Positions 8,492 to 16,421 of a stretch of 64,000 nucleotides of DNA are shown piece after piece. Under the pieces are notes generated by a model, which was not told the DNA's origin, ran no database searches, and saw only the letters and a program-made list of their open reading frames with translations. The stretch lies in NCBI RefSeq assembly GCF_018129995.1, contig NZ_JAFCKS010000005.1, positions 186,001 through 250,000 of the forward strand, written 5' to 3'. Every line of letters begins with the position of its first letter. Position 1 is the first letter of the stretch. Source of the DNA: Bradyrhizobium sp. SZCCT0153 (GTDB taxonomy: Bacteria; Pseudomonadota; Alphaproteobacteria; Rhizobiales; Xanthobacteraceae). Made by a program: the position numbers and the translations under genes.

Positions 8492-9868
8492 TCAGGCGAA
8501 TCGCGCGGGAAAGCGCGACTTCCATGTCCGCAGCCCGTTCTCTTCGAACATGATGCGCGAACAACTGTGCCCCTGCTGTTCCAGTGCGGCAATGAGCTGA
8601 TAGCGCTCGAACGGACGCACGAAGAACATGAAGTAGCCGCCGCCGCCGGCGCCCAGCAGCTTGCCGCCGACGGCGCCGTTCTGCTTGGCGAAATCGTAGA
8701 TCGCGTCGATCGCGTCCGACGAGATCTTCGAGCTCAGCTTGCGCTTGGCGTGCCAGGCGTCGTCGATCAGCCGGCCGCATTCCAAGAGCTGGCCGCGCAG
8801 AAGATGCCGCCGGATGTCGCGCGTCACTTCCTTCTGCTTGGCGGCCGCGGCGACGGCATCGCTGGTCTCGTGCTGTGCCTTCTGGTCGCGGTGGATGGCG
8901 CCGGAATCGCGGCCCGAGCCGGTGTAGCAGAGCACCAGACTCTCCTCGAGCTCGGCGATGATGTTGGGATCGAGCCGAAGCGGCACGATGGTGTTCTGGT
9001 CCGAGAAGAACTCCATGTGATTGAAGCCGCCGAACACGGTGGCGTACTGATCCTGCCAGCCGCCGGGAATGTTGAGCATCAGCCGCTCGGCCTGGAACGC
9101 CATCTCGGCGATCTCGTGACGGTCCCACTGGTCGCCGCGGAATTCGTTGAAGCAGCCGATGATGGCCGATGAGACCACCGCCGAGCCGCCGAGGCCGGAA
9201 CCGACCGGGAAATCGGCGGACACTTCGAGCTCGAATCCGTAAGTCGGCTTGATCAGGCGCACGACCGACTTGATCAGCGCCAGATCGCCGTCCGTTCCTA
9301 GCTCTGCGAGGCTGCCGGCCTCGACCGTGCGGCGAAAATCGTGCGAATAGATCCGGATGCTGGGATCGTTCCTTCGCCGCAGTGTCGCGTGGGCGTACAT
9401 CTTGATCGTGGCGCTGATGACCGCACCGCCGTCATTCGCCACGAAATAATGCGTGAGGTCGGTGCCACCCCCGGAGAAGCTGATCCGCACCGGCGAGCGG
9501 GCGCGCGCGAACACCTCGCTCTCTTCCGACAGGTTGAACAACTCGCGGCTGAACACGTCGACCAGTCGCCCTTCGCCATCGAGGATCGGCACCACGTGCA
9601 CGCGCTGGTCGAGCAGCTTGAGGATCTGTTCGCGCGGCCCGCCGCTCCGCGCCCAGACGAAGTTGCGATTGACGCAGGTCGCAACCCGGTCCTGGATCGT
9701 GGTGCCGGCCAGCATGCGTCTGCGGATGTCGCCGTCTGTCACCGCGCCGACGATTCGTCCGCTCGCGTCCTGAGCGAACAGGATACCGAGCATGTTCGCA
9801 TTCAGGCGCCGGAAGGCTTCCTCAATGGTCTCGGTCTCGGCGATGGTGACGAGTGTTCGTTCAAGCAC
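8492..9868 (-). CDS. CBS-domain pair fused to GHMP sugar kinase
   Basis: With the GTG start at 9868 the product has 458 residues. Residues 1-115 form two CBS motifs (VTDGDIRR at 43-50, HVVPILDGEG at 91-100). These are regulatory domains that usually sense adenine nucleotides. Residues 120-458 form a GHMP kinase close to the heptose-7-phosphate/fucose kinase branch: RISFSGGGTDL at 128-138, the ATP loop PVGSGLGGSA at 221-230 and LLGAGGGGYFMFF near the C-terminus. The frame stays open upstream to a TTG at 9991, but the extension lacks family pattern and the GTG starts where CBS homology begins; the start remains uncertain. First gene of the operon. Likely it phosphorylates the sugar precursor; substrate unknown. 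Confidence 0.9.
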   Translation of the reverse strand: MLERTLVTIAETETIEEAFRRLNANMLGILFAQDASGRIVGAVTDGDIRRRMLAGTTIQDRVATCVNRNFVWARSGGPREQILKLLDQRVHVVPILDGEGRLVDVFSRELFNLSEESEVFARARSPVRISFSGGGTDLTHYFVANDGGAVISATIKMYAHATLRRRNDPSIRIYSHDFRRTVEAGSLAELGTDGDLALIKSVVRLIKPTYGFELEVSADFPVGSGLGGSAVVSSAIIGCFNEFRGDQWDRHEIAEMAFQAERLMLNIPGGWQDQYATVFGGFNHMEFFSDQNTIVPLRLDPNIIAELEESLVLCYTGSGRDSGAIHRDQKAQHETSDAVAAAAKQKEVTRDIRRHLLRGQLLECGRLIDDAWHAKRKLSSKISSDAIDAIYDFAKQNGAVGGKLLGAGGGGYFMFFVRPFERYQLIAALEQQGHSCSRIMFEENGLRTWKSRFPARFA

Positions 9869-10064
9869 GTTTTGGGGTCCAGGAAGGGCCAATTCCAGGC
9901 CATTTCGTAGCAGGGTTGGTAATACGGGAGCGACAGGGACGATGCAAGGTTCCTGCGCCCCGGTGCATCGCGCCAAAATGGCTGCCCTCAAGCGCTTCGG
10001 CCGGGCGCAGCCGATTTACATTGGCCGCGGTTTCTATAGAAGGCTCCCGAGGGGTCTACGCGAC
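9869..10064. promoter_or_regulatory. Divergent intergenic region between kinase operon and carbamoyltransferase gene
   Basis: About 196 bases separate the two divergently read starts, if the GTG at 9868 is correct. It should hold promoters for both directions, which would let one regulator control the sugar operon and the carbamoyltransferase together. I could not identify consensus boxes with confidence. Confidence 0.45.
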
Positions 10065-11702
10065 ATGTATGTGATCGGAATCAGCTCGGGGATCAAGCAC
10101 GGGCACCATGACGGCGCGGCGGTGTTGCTGCGCGACGGCGAGTTGGTCGCAGCCGCCGAGGAGGAGCGTTTCACGCTGGCGAAACATGCGCGTGGCGAGC
10201 TGCCGCGCGGTGCGATCGGCTTCTGCCTGAAGCAGGCCGGCATCACCATGCGTGACGTCGACTGGATCTGCTCGCCGCTGAAGACCTACACGAACTACAC
10301 GCAGCGCCTGACCGAATATTTCAAGTATCAGTTCGGCCACAGCCCGAAGATCGAGCTGTACGACCATCATCTTTGTCATGCCGCAAGCTCGTTCTACGGC
10401 TCCGGCTTCTCGGAGGCGACGGTGGCCTGTTTCGACTTCTCGGGGGATTCCAGCTCCGGCCTCGTCGCCCATGCGCGCGGCAACGACTTCCGTGTGCTGA
10501 CGCGGTTCGCGCGCAACAACAGTCTCGGGCTCTATTACGGGATGCTGACCCAGTATCTCGGCTATCAGATGACCAATGACGAGTACAAGGTCATGGGCCT
10601 GTCGTCCTATGGCAGCCCGGACTATCTCGACAAATTCGCCAAGCTGCTTCGTCCGAACGGCATCAACTACGAGCTCGATCCCGAGCTCGACAAGCGCCGG
10701 CGCGACGCCGACATCTTCACCAGCGATTTCTCCACGCGGCAGGAACGCATCTTCACCGAGAAGATGGAGGAGATTTTGGGACCGCGCCGCCTGCGCGGCC
10801 AGCCGCTCGACCAGCGGCTGACCAACATCGCAGCCAGCGGCCAGAAGCAACTCGAGATCGTAGCCACCGAGGTGATCCGTTCCGCGATCGCCGAGACCGG
10901 CTGCGGCGATGTCTGCATCGCCGGCGGCGTCGGGCTGAACTGCAAGATGAACATGGAGATCGCGGCCGAGCCGTCCGTGAAGCGTCTCTACGTTCCGCCG
11001 GTGCCGCACGATGCCGGCGTGGCGCTGGGGGCCGCGATGATGAAATGCGCGGAGGCGGGCCACGCGATCGCGCCGCTGACCCACGCCTACTGGGGCCCGG
11101 AATATTCCAACGACACGATCCGGGAGACGCTGGACAAGATCGGCGCCCGATTCGAGCCGCTCGATGATCCCGTGGCGCGCTGCGTCACCGACCTGACGGA
11201 TCAGAAGACGGTGGGCTGGTTCCAGGGGCGGATGGAGTACGGTCCGCGTGCGCTCGGCAACCGCTCGATCCTGGCCGATCCGCGCCATGCGGGCATGAAG
11301 GACCGCATCAACCTCACCATCAAATATCGCGAGGAATTCCGTCCGTTCTGCCCGTCGGTGCTATACGAGCGCCAGGCCGAGTATTTCGAGGACACGTTCG
11401 ATGCGCCGTTCATGGTGGTGACGTTCCCGGTCAACGAGAAGGTCGCCGAGACCATGCCCGCCGTGGTTCACGTCGACAACACCGCGCGTATCCAGAGCGT
11501 CCATGCGGACAGCAACCCGCTCTACAGCCACCTGATCGGCGAGTTCGCGAAAGCGACCTCGCTGCCGGTCCTGATCAATACCAGCCTCAACATCAACGAG
11601 CAGCCGACGGTGAACGCGCCGCTGGAGGCGCTGCACACCTATTTCTGCTCGGGGCTCGATGTGCTGTATCTCGGCAATTACCGGCTGTCGAAGGCGGGCT
11701 GA
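10065..11702 (+). CDS. NodU/CmcH-family carbamoyltransferase
   Basis: A 545-residue carbamoyltransferase that would use carbamoyl phosphate and ATP to carbamoylate a hydroxyl group, as NodU does on Nod factors and related enzymes do on sugars and antibiotics. The N-terminal Kae1-like domain begins MYVIGISSGIKHGHHDGAA and includes the YDHHLCHAASSF histidine cluster and the FDFSGDSSSG nucleotide loop. The C-terminal domain contains FQGRMEYGPRALGNRSIL. The ATG at 10065 is chosen because it starts the conserved fold; the longer frame to 9792 crosses the divergent kinase gene. No nod genes are near, so I favour decoration of the sugar made by the adjacent divergent operon. Cellular location is probably the cytoplasm. 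Confidence 0.93.
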   Translation: MYVIGISSGIKHGHHDGAAVLLRDGELVAAAEEERFTLAKHARGELPRGAIGFCLKQAGITMRDVDWICSPLKTYTNYTQRLTEYFKYQFGHSPKIELYDHHLCHAASSFYGSGFSEATVACFDFSGDSSSGLVAHARGNDFRVLTRFARNNSLGLYYGMLTQYLGYQMTNDEYKVMGLSSYGSPDYLDKFAKLLRPNGINYELDPELDKRRRDADIFTSDFSTRQERIFTEKMEEILGPRRLRGQPLDQRLTNIAASGQKQLEIVATEVIRSAIAETGCGDVCIAGGVGLNCKMNMEIAAEPSVKRLYVPPVPHDAGVALGAAMMKCAEAGHAIAPLTHAYWGPEYSNDTIRETLDKIGARFEPLDDPVARCVTDLTDQKTVGWFQGRMEYGPRALGNRSILADPRHAGMKDRINLTIKYREEFRPFCPSVLYERQAEYFEDTFDAPFMVVTFPVNEKVAETMPAVVHVDNTARIQSVHADSNPLYSHLIGEFAKATSLPVLINTSLNINEQPTVNAPLEALHTYFCSGLDVLYLGNYRLSKAG

Positions 11703-11704
11703 GG

Positions 11705-12928
11705 CTACCGCTCGTCCGCGATGATCTTGCCGTCGTTCGGCAGTGCGCCGGGGCTGACCAGTTCTACGCTTCCGCCGAGCTTCGTCACCGCGCGCAAGCT
11801 GGCCGCGATCTCCTCGCGCAACGTGTCGCTCGCCGCAGCCGTTTCCGCTTTCAGCGTCATTGCATCGCTCTCGCCCTGGCGGCTGACGACGAGGCGCAGT
11901 CTTCCGAGCGGGGAATGGCGCTTGCCGATCTCGGCGACCTGCTCGGGCCGGACGAACATGCCCTTGACCTTGGTGGTCTGGTCGGCGCGGCCCATCCAGC
12001 CCTTGATGCGCATGTTGGTGCGCCCGCACGGGCTCGGGCCCGGCAGCGCCGCGGTGAGGTCGCCGAGCGCCAGGCGGATCCAGGGATGGTGCGGGTCGAG
12101 CGAGGTCACCACGATCTCGCCCACGTCGCCCGGAGTCACGGGATCGCCGGTGCCGGGCTTGACGATCTCCATGACCAGGTCCTCGTTCACGACCATGCCG
12201 TCGCGCGCTTCGGTCTCGAAGGCAATGAGGCCGAGATCGGCGGTGCCGAAAGCCTGGTAGGCGTCGATGCCGCGGGCCTTGATCTCGGACTGGAGCGAGG
12301 GCGGGAATGCCGCCCCTGAGACCAGCGCACGCTTGATCGAGGAGACGTCGCGGCCCGAGCTTGCGGCAGCATCGAGCAAGATCTTCAGGAAGTCCGGCGT
12401 GCCGCTATAGCCAACCGGCCGGTAGGCCTCGATCAGCTCGAATTGCTGCTCGGTGTTGCCGGGCCCGGCCGGGATCACCGCGCAGCCAAGCGCGCGGGCA
12501 GAGGAATCGAAGATGAAGCCGCCGGGGGTGAGGTGGTAGCTGAAGGTGTTGAGCACGATGTCGTCAGGGCGGAACCCGGCCGCGAACAGCGCCCGCGCGC
12601 CACGCCAGGGATCGGCCTGCCGGCCCTCCGGCTCGAAGATCGGGCCGGGAGAGGTGAACAGGCGGGCGAACGATCCCGGCGCCGCCGCCACGAAGCCGCC
12701 GAACGGCGCTGAGGCCTTGTGCAGGGCGGGCAGTTCCGACTTGCGCAGCACCGGCAGGGCCGCCAGCGCCGCCCTGGAGGTCACGGTAGCCGGATCAACG
12801 CCTTTCAGCCGCTCGGCATAGGCGGGTGCGGCCAGCGCGCTGCGCAGCACGTCCGGCAGGCGGCCGAACAGCTCAGCCTCGCGCGCGGCCTGTTCGCGCG
12901 TCTCGCGGGCGTCGTAATGGGCGGTCAT
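11705..12928 (-). CDS. Phenylacetate-CoA ligase-like AMP-binding protein, atypical
   Basis: A 407-residue member of the PaaK-like branch of adenylate-forming enzymes. The GTADLG, VGEIVVTSLD, GRADQTTKVKGMFV and VRPEQV segments match the adenylation core and hinge. The usual serine/glycine-rich ATP loop is replaced by LFTSPGPIFEPEG (about residues 90-102), so either the loop is degenerate or the enzyme belongs to a divergent subgroup. It ends 2 bases after the carbamoyltransferase gene on the opposite strand. It is on the same strand as the Liv-type transporter genes at 14163-21470, separated by the AGE epimerase gene, and probably belongs with them, activating an imported carboxylic acid to its CoA ester. 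Ligase activity is not certain. Confidence 0.85.
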   Translation of the reverse strand: MTAHYDARETREQAAREAELFGRLPDVLRSALAAPAYAERLKGVDPATVTSRAALAALPVLRKSELPALHKASAPFGGFVAAAPGSFARLFTSPGPIFEPEGRQADPWRGARALFAAGFRPDDIVLNTFSYHLTPGGFIFDSSARALGCAVIPAGPGNTEQQFELIEAYRPVGYSGTPDFLKILLDAAASSGRDVSSIKRALVSGAAFPPSLQSEIKARGIDAYQAFGTADLGLIAFETEARDGMVVNEDLVMEIVKPGTGDPVTPGDVGEIVVTSLDPHHPWIRLALGDLTAALPGPSPCGRTNMRIKGWMGRADQTTKVKGMFVRPEQVAEIGKRHSPLGRLRLVVSRQGESDAMTLKAETAAASDTLREEIAASLRAVTKLGGSVELVSPGALPNDGKIIADER

Positions 12929-13014
12929 GGCTGGACTTTCAGGGTTGGCATCCGTTGCACGCCGCCGCCAGCATGGGTATCAGACGGCCATTGGCGGGGC
13001 TTGAAGAGGACGCG

Positions 13015-14166
13015 ATGGCGGACGAAGGAATCATTGCGGCGGACGGGGCGGCCGACGTCGTCGCGCGCCTGAAGCGCCGCATGATCGACGAAGCGCTGCC
13101 GCTGTGGTCGACGGTCGGCTGGGACCGTGGCGCGGGTGGTTTCATCGATCGGCTGCACCGTGACGGCACCGCGGACGTGGCCGCGCCCCGGCGCGTGTTC
13201 GTGCAGGCCCGGCAGATCTATTGCTACGCCAAGGCTGCGCAGATGGGCTGGTACCCCGAGGGGCGTGCCATTGCACTCAAGGGGCTGGAGCATCTGCTGG
13301 CATGCGCGAAGGCACCCGACGGCCGGCCCGGCTACGTGCACCGGCTGACGCCGGAGGGCACGGTGCTCGATGCGAGGCGCGATGCCTACGATCACGCCTT
13401 CATCCTGTTTGCGCTCGCAACCGTGTACGCACTGGACAAGGACGCACAAATTCGCGCCGAGATTGACGCGTTGCTTGCCTTCCTCGACGGTCATCTGCGC
13501 TCGCCGCATGGCGGCGTCCACGAAGGGCTGCCGGTCTCGCTGCCGCGCCGGCAGAACCCGCACATGCATCTGTTCGAGGCGATGATCGCTTGCTTCGACG
13601 CGACCCACGATCTGTCGTTCCAGAACCGCGCCGGCGAGTTCTTCGCGCTGTTCCTCGCCAATCTCTACGACAAGCAGAAGCGCGCGCTCGGCGAATATTT
13701 CGAGGAGGATTGGTCGAAGATCGCGCCGGTCAGCGTCGAGCCTGGCCATCAGGCAGAGTGGGTCTGGCTGCTGAAGGGGTTTGAACGCATCACGGGCTGC
13801 CCGACCGGACAGCGGCGCGCCGAGTTGCTCGCTACCGCGCTGCGCTATCGCGACGCGGCCACGGGCTGTCTCGTCGACGAGGGCGATGACACCGGCAATA
13901 TCCGTCGCAGCACGCGCCGGCTGTGGCCGCAGACCGAGATGGCGAAGGCGTGGATCGCGCAGGCCGAGTCCGGCGAGGCTGGCGCGGCGGACGAAGCGCG
14001 CGCGGCGCTGGTGCGGCTCGAACGGCATTATCTCAGCCATCCCGTGAAGGGCGGCTGGTACGATCAGTTCGACCGCGACGGCAAATCGCTGATCGACACC
14101 ATCCCTGCGTCGTCGTTCTATCATGTTCTCTGCGCAGTCACGGAAGCGGAGCAGGTGCTGGGTTAG
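13015..14166 (+). CDS. AGE-family sugar epimerase/isomerase (N-acylglucosamine 2-epimerase or mannose isomerase type)
   Basis: A 383-residue alpha/alpha-barrel enzyme of the AGE family, the normal length for the group. Family motifs are RVFVQARQIYCY (about 60-71), the DHAFILFAL strand, PHMHLFEAMIA, EPGHQAEWVWLL and RRLWPQTEMAKAW; these hold the active-site His, Glu and Arg residues. The ATG at 13015 is preceded by GAAGAGGA at good spacing; an ATG at 12973 upstream is weaker. The gene is convergent with the LivF-type gene and overlaps its end by 4 bases. It is inserted on the opposite strand inside the transporter/CoA-ligase group, so it probably belongs with the sugar operon. It may supply the hexose for the NeuB-like condensation. 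Mannose-6-phosphate isomerase activity is an alternative. Confidence 0.9.
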   Translation: MADEGIIAADGAADVVARLKRRMIDEALPLWSTVGWDRGAGGFIDRLHRDGTADVAAPRRVFVQARQIYCYAKAAQMGWYPEGRAIALKGLEHLLACAKAPDGRPGYVHRLTPEGTVLDARRDAYDHAFILFALATVYALDKDAQIRAEIDALLAFLDGHLRSPHGGVHEGLPVSLPRRQNPHMHLFEAMIACFDATHDLSFQNRAGEFFALFLANLYDKQKRALGEYFEEDWSKIAPVSVEPGHQAEWVWLLKGFERITGCPTGQRRAELLATALRYRDAATGCLVDEGDDTGNIRRSTRRLWPQTEMAKAWIAQAESGEAGAADEARAALVRLERHYLSHPVKGGWYDQFDRDGKSLIDTIPASSFYHVLCAVTEAEQVLG

Positions 14167-15002
14167 AGCCAGCGCTTGCGTCGCTTGAAGCTCTTGAGGT
14201 TCTTGAAGCTCTTGCGCTGGTCGCCGGCGCCGCCGAGATAGAACTCCTTGACGTCCTCGTTGTCGCGCAATTCGTCCGCTGTGCCGTCGAGCACGACCTT
14301 GCCCTGCTCCATGATGTAGCCGTGGCTCGCCACCGACAGCGCGGCGCGCGCGTTCTGCTCGACCAGGAGGATGGTGACGCCGAGGTCGCGGTTGATCTTC
14401 TGGATGATGGAAAACACCTCCTTCACCAGCAGCGGCGACAGGCCCATCGAGGGCTCATCCATCAAAATCATCTTCGGGCGTGCCATCAGCGCACGGCCGA
14501 TCGCGAGCATCTGCTGCTCGCCGCCGGAGAGATAGCCGGCAAGGCCGGTGCGCTCCTTTAGGCGCGGGAAATAGTTGAAGACCATGTCGAGGTCGGCATC
14601 GACCTCGCGATCGCGGCGGGTGAAGGCGCCGAGCTTCAGATTCTCCAGCGAGGTCATGTCGGCGATGATGCGGCGGCCCTCCATCACCTGGAAGATGCCG
14701 CGGCGGACGATCTTGTCGGGGTCGATGCCATTAATCCGCTCGCCTTCGAACAAGATTTCGCCGCGCGTGACCTCGCCGTCCTCGGTCTTGAGCAACCCCG
14801 AGATCGCCTTCAGCGTCGTCGACTTGCCGGCGCCGTTGGCGCCGAGCAGCGCCACGATCGCGCCTTTGGGCACGTCGAGGCTGAGGCCGCGCAGCACCAG
14901 GATGACGTCGTCATAGACGACCTCGATGTTGCGCACGGCAAGGAGAGCAGGCGCGGGGACAATACTTGGAGCGGTGCGAGCAGCTTCTGCGATCTGGGTC
15001 AT
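14163..15002 (-). CDS. Branched-chain-type ABC transporter ATP-binding protein, LivF type
   Basis: A 279-residue ABC ATPase of the LivF class. Walker A GANGAGKS is at about 54-61, the signature YLSGGEQQ at 158-165, Walker B ILMDEPS at 180-186, and VEQNARAAL follows as in LivF proteins. It has a longer N-terminus (about 20 residues before the fold) and a basic tail ending KSFKRRKRWL. It forms a transporter with the neighbouring substrate-binding protein, two permeases and the LivG-type ATPase. The presence of two CoA ligases in the cluster suggests the solute is a carboxylic acid, for example an aromatic or fatty acid, rather than leucine. That substrate is inferred from context. Confidence 0.93.
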   Translation of the reverse strand: MTQIAEAARTAPSIVPAPALLAVRNIEVVYDDVILVLRGLSLDVPKGAIVALLGANGAGKSTTLKAISGLLKTEDGEVTRGEILFEGERINGIDPDKIVRRGIFQVMEGRRIIADMTSLENLKLGAFTRRDREVDADLDMVFNYFPRLKERTGLAGYLSGGEQQMLAIGRALMARPKMILMDEPSMGLSPLLVKEVFSIIQKINRDLGVTILLVEQNARAALSVASHGYIMEQGKVVLDGTADELRDNEDVKEFYLGGAGDQRKSFKNLKSFKRRKRWL

Positions 15003-15091
15003 GCTTCATGGCTTTCCGCTGTCGCCGCCCGGCCTGTGCGCAATGGCGCACAAGCCGGGGATGACAGTTGCGTGTATGGGAACGGTGAGGG

Positions 15092-16375
15092 TCACCACCC
15101 CAGCAATTCCGGCTTGCGCGGCAACTCGACGGTCTTGACCTTCTCGAGCTTGATCGCGCCCTTGGCCATGAGGTCGTTGAGGTCACCGTCAGTCGCGCCT
15201 GATATCTTGGTGCGATAGAGGTCGACCTTCAGCGTGCCGCGGTGGTCCTTGTCGGTCCAGGTCGAGGGATTGCAGACGCCTTCCATGCCCGCCGGCACCC
15301 AATCCTTCTTCTGGTAAAAGCCCTTGGCCACGTTATCGCCGGTGGCGCCGCCGTTCTTGGCGGCCCATTCGAGCGCCTCCTTCATGTAGAGCGCCGAGCA
15401 GACGGCCGCGATGTAGTGCACCGGGCGATAGACCTTGCCGGTCGGGTCGGACATCTTCGAGATGTCCATTACCGTCTTCATGCCGGGCGCATCGCCGCCC
15501 CAGCTCACGGCGGTGCGCAGCGGGAAGATCACGCCGTTGGCTGCATCGCCCGCGGTCTTGGCGGCGTTCTCGTCCATGCCCCAGACATTGCCGAGGAACT
15601 GGATCTCGACGCCGGCGGTCTTGCAGGCCTTCATCACCGAGATGTTGGAGGCCGCGGTGTTGCCGAGATAGGCGTAGTTGGCGCCCGAGGATTTCAGGCT
15701 CAGGCACTGCGCGCTGTAGTCACCCGGCGCGAGCGCGAACACCAGCGGCGGCAGCACCTCGAAGCCGAGTTCCTGCGCCATGGCTTCGCCCGCGGCCTTC
15801 GGCGCGTTCGGATAGGGGTGGTTGGCGCCCATATGCACGAATTTCGGCTTGCCGGACTTGCCCTTGGCCTTCCAGTCCTCGGCTGCCCACATCAGCATCG
15901 CCCGCAGCGAGTCCGAATAGCTCGGGCCGTAGAAGAAATTATAGGGCGCGGGCTTGGCCTTGCCGCTGACCCCTTCGGGATCGGTGAGGGCAGCTGCGTA
16001 GGAGCCGGACATGTCGGGGATCTTGTCCTGCGCGAGGAAGCCGGTCAGCGCCTCGGTGTCCGCGGTGCCCCAGCCCATGATCGCGGCGACCTTGGAGTCC
16101 GGGGCCGACCATTTCTTGTAGAGTGCGATCGCGCGCGGCACCTGGTAGCCGTAATCGTTGGTGTCGACGTTGAGCTGCTTGCCGCCGACGCCGCCGTTCT
16201 TGTTGACCCAGGCGAAGGTGTCGGCGACGGCCTGGCCGTAGGGCGTGCCGACGTCGGACGTGCCGCCGGAATAATCGGCGAGATGCCCGATCGCGATCTG
16301 CGCCTGCGCGCTCGCCGAAAATGCTGCGATCGCCAGCGCGAGCGATGCGGTGCTCAAAAGGGATTTTGTCTTCAT
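15092..16375 (-). CDS. ABC transporter periplasmic substrate-binding protein (LivK-like)
   Basis: A 427-residue type I periplasmic binding protein with a clear signal peptide: a lysine-containing start, a hydrophobic core and cleavage near SAQAQ at about residue 26. The mature part begins with IAIGHLADYSGGTSDVG and keeps the two-lobed pattern of the family (NDYGYQVPRAIALY, MGWGTADTEAL, FLGNVWGMDENA). It is longer than classical LivK and resembles binding proteins linked to aromatic or acyl compound uptake. It lies between the LivF-type gene (89 bases downstream) and the LivM-type gene (46 bases upstream). Confidence 0.92.
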   Translation of the reverse strand: MKTKSLLSTASLALAIAAFSASAQAQIAIGHLADYSGGTSDVGTPYGQAVADTFAWVNKNGGVGGKQLNVDTNDYGYQVPRAIALYKKWSAPDSKVAAIMGWGTADTEALTGFLAQDKIPDMSGSYAAALTDPEGVSGKAKPAPYNFFYGPSYSDSLRAMLMWAAEDWKAKGKSGKPKFVHMGANHPYPNAPKAAGEAMAQELGFEVLPPLVFALAPGDYSAQCLSLKSSGANYAYLGNTAASNISVMKACKTAGVEIQFLGNVWGMDENAAKTAGDAANGVIFPLRTAVSWGGDAPGMKTVMDISKMSDPTGKVYRPVHYIAAVCSALYMKEALEWAAKNGGATGDNVAKGFYQKKDWVPAGMEGVCNPSTWTDKDHRGTLKVDLYRTKISGATDGDLNDLMAKGAIKLEKVKTVELPRKPELLGW

Positions 16376-16421
16376 TGGTTGCCTCCTCCTGTTTATTGGT
16401 TGGTTAGAGAGTAGCCCGCGC

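Noticed and set aside
6434..9172. Very long open frame (912 codons) on the plus strand
   Set aside because: It is antisense to the NeuB-like, CMP-synthetase and kinase genes, which have clear family motifs. Long antisense frames are expected at this GC content.
10065..11702. Symbiotic nodU assignment
   Set aside because: No nod genes or nod box nearby; the family is broader than NodU.
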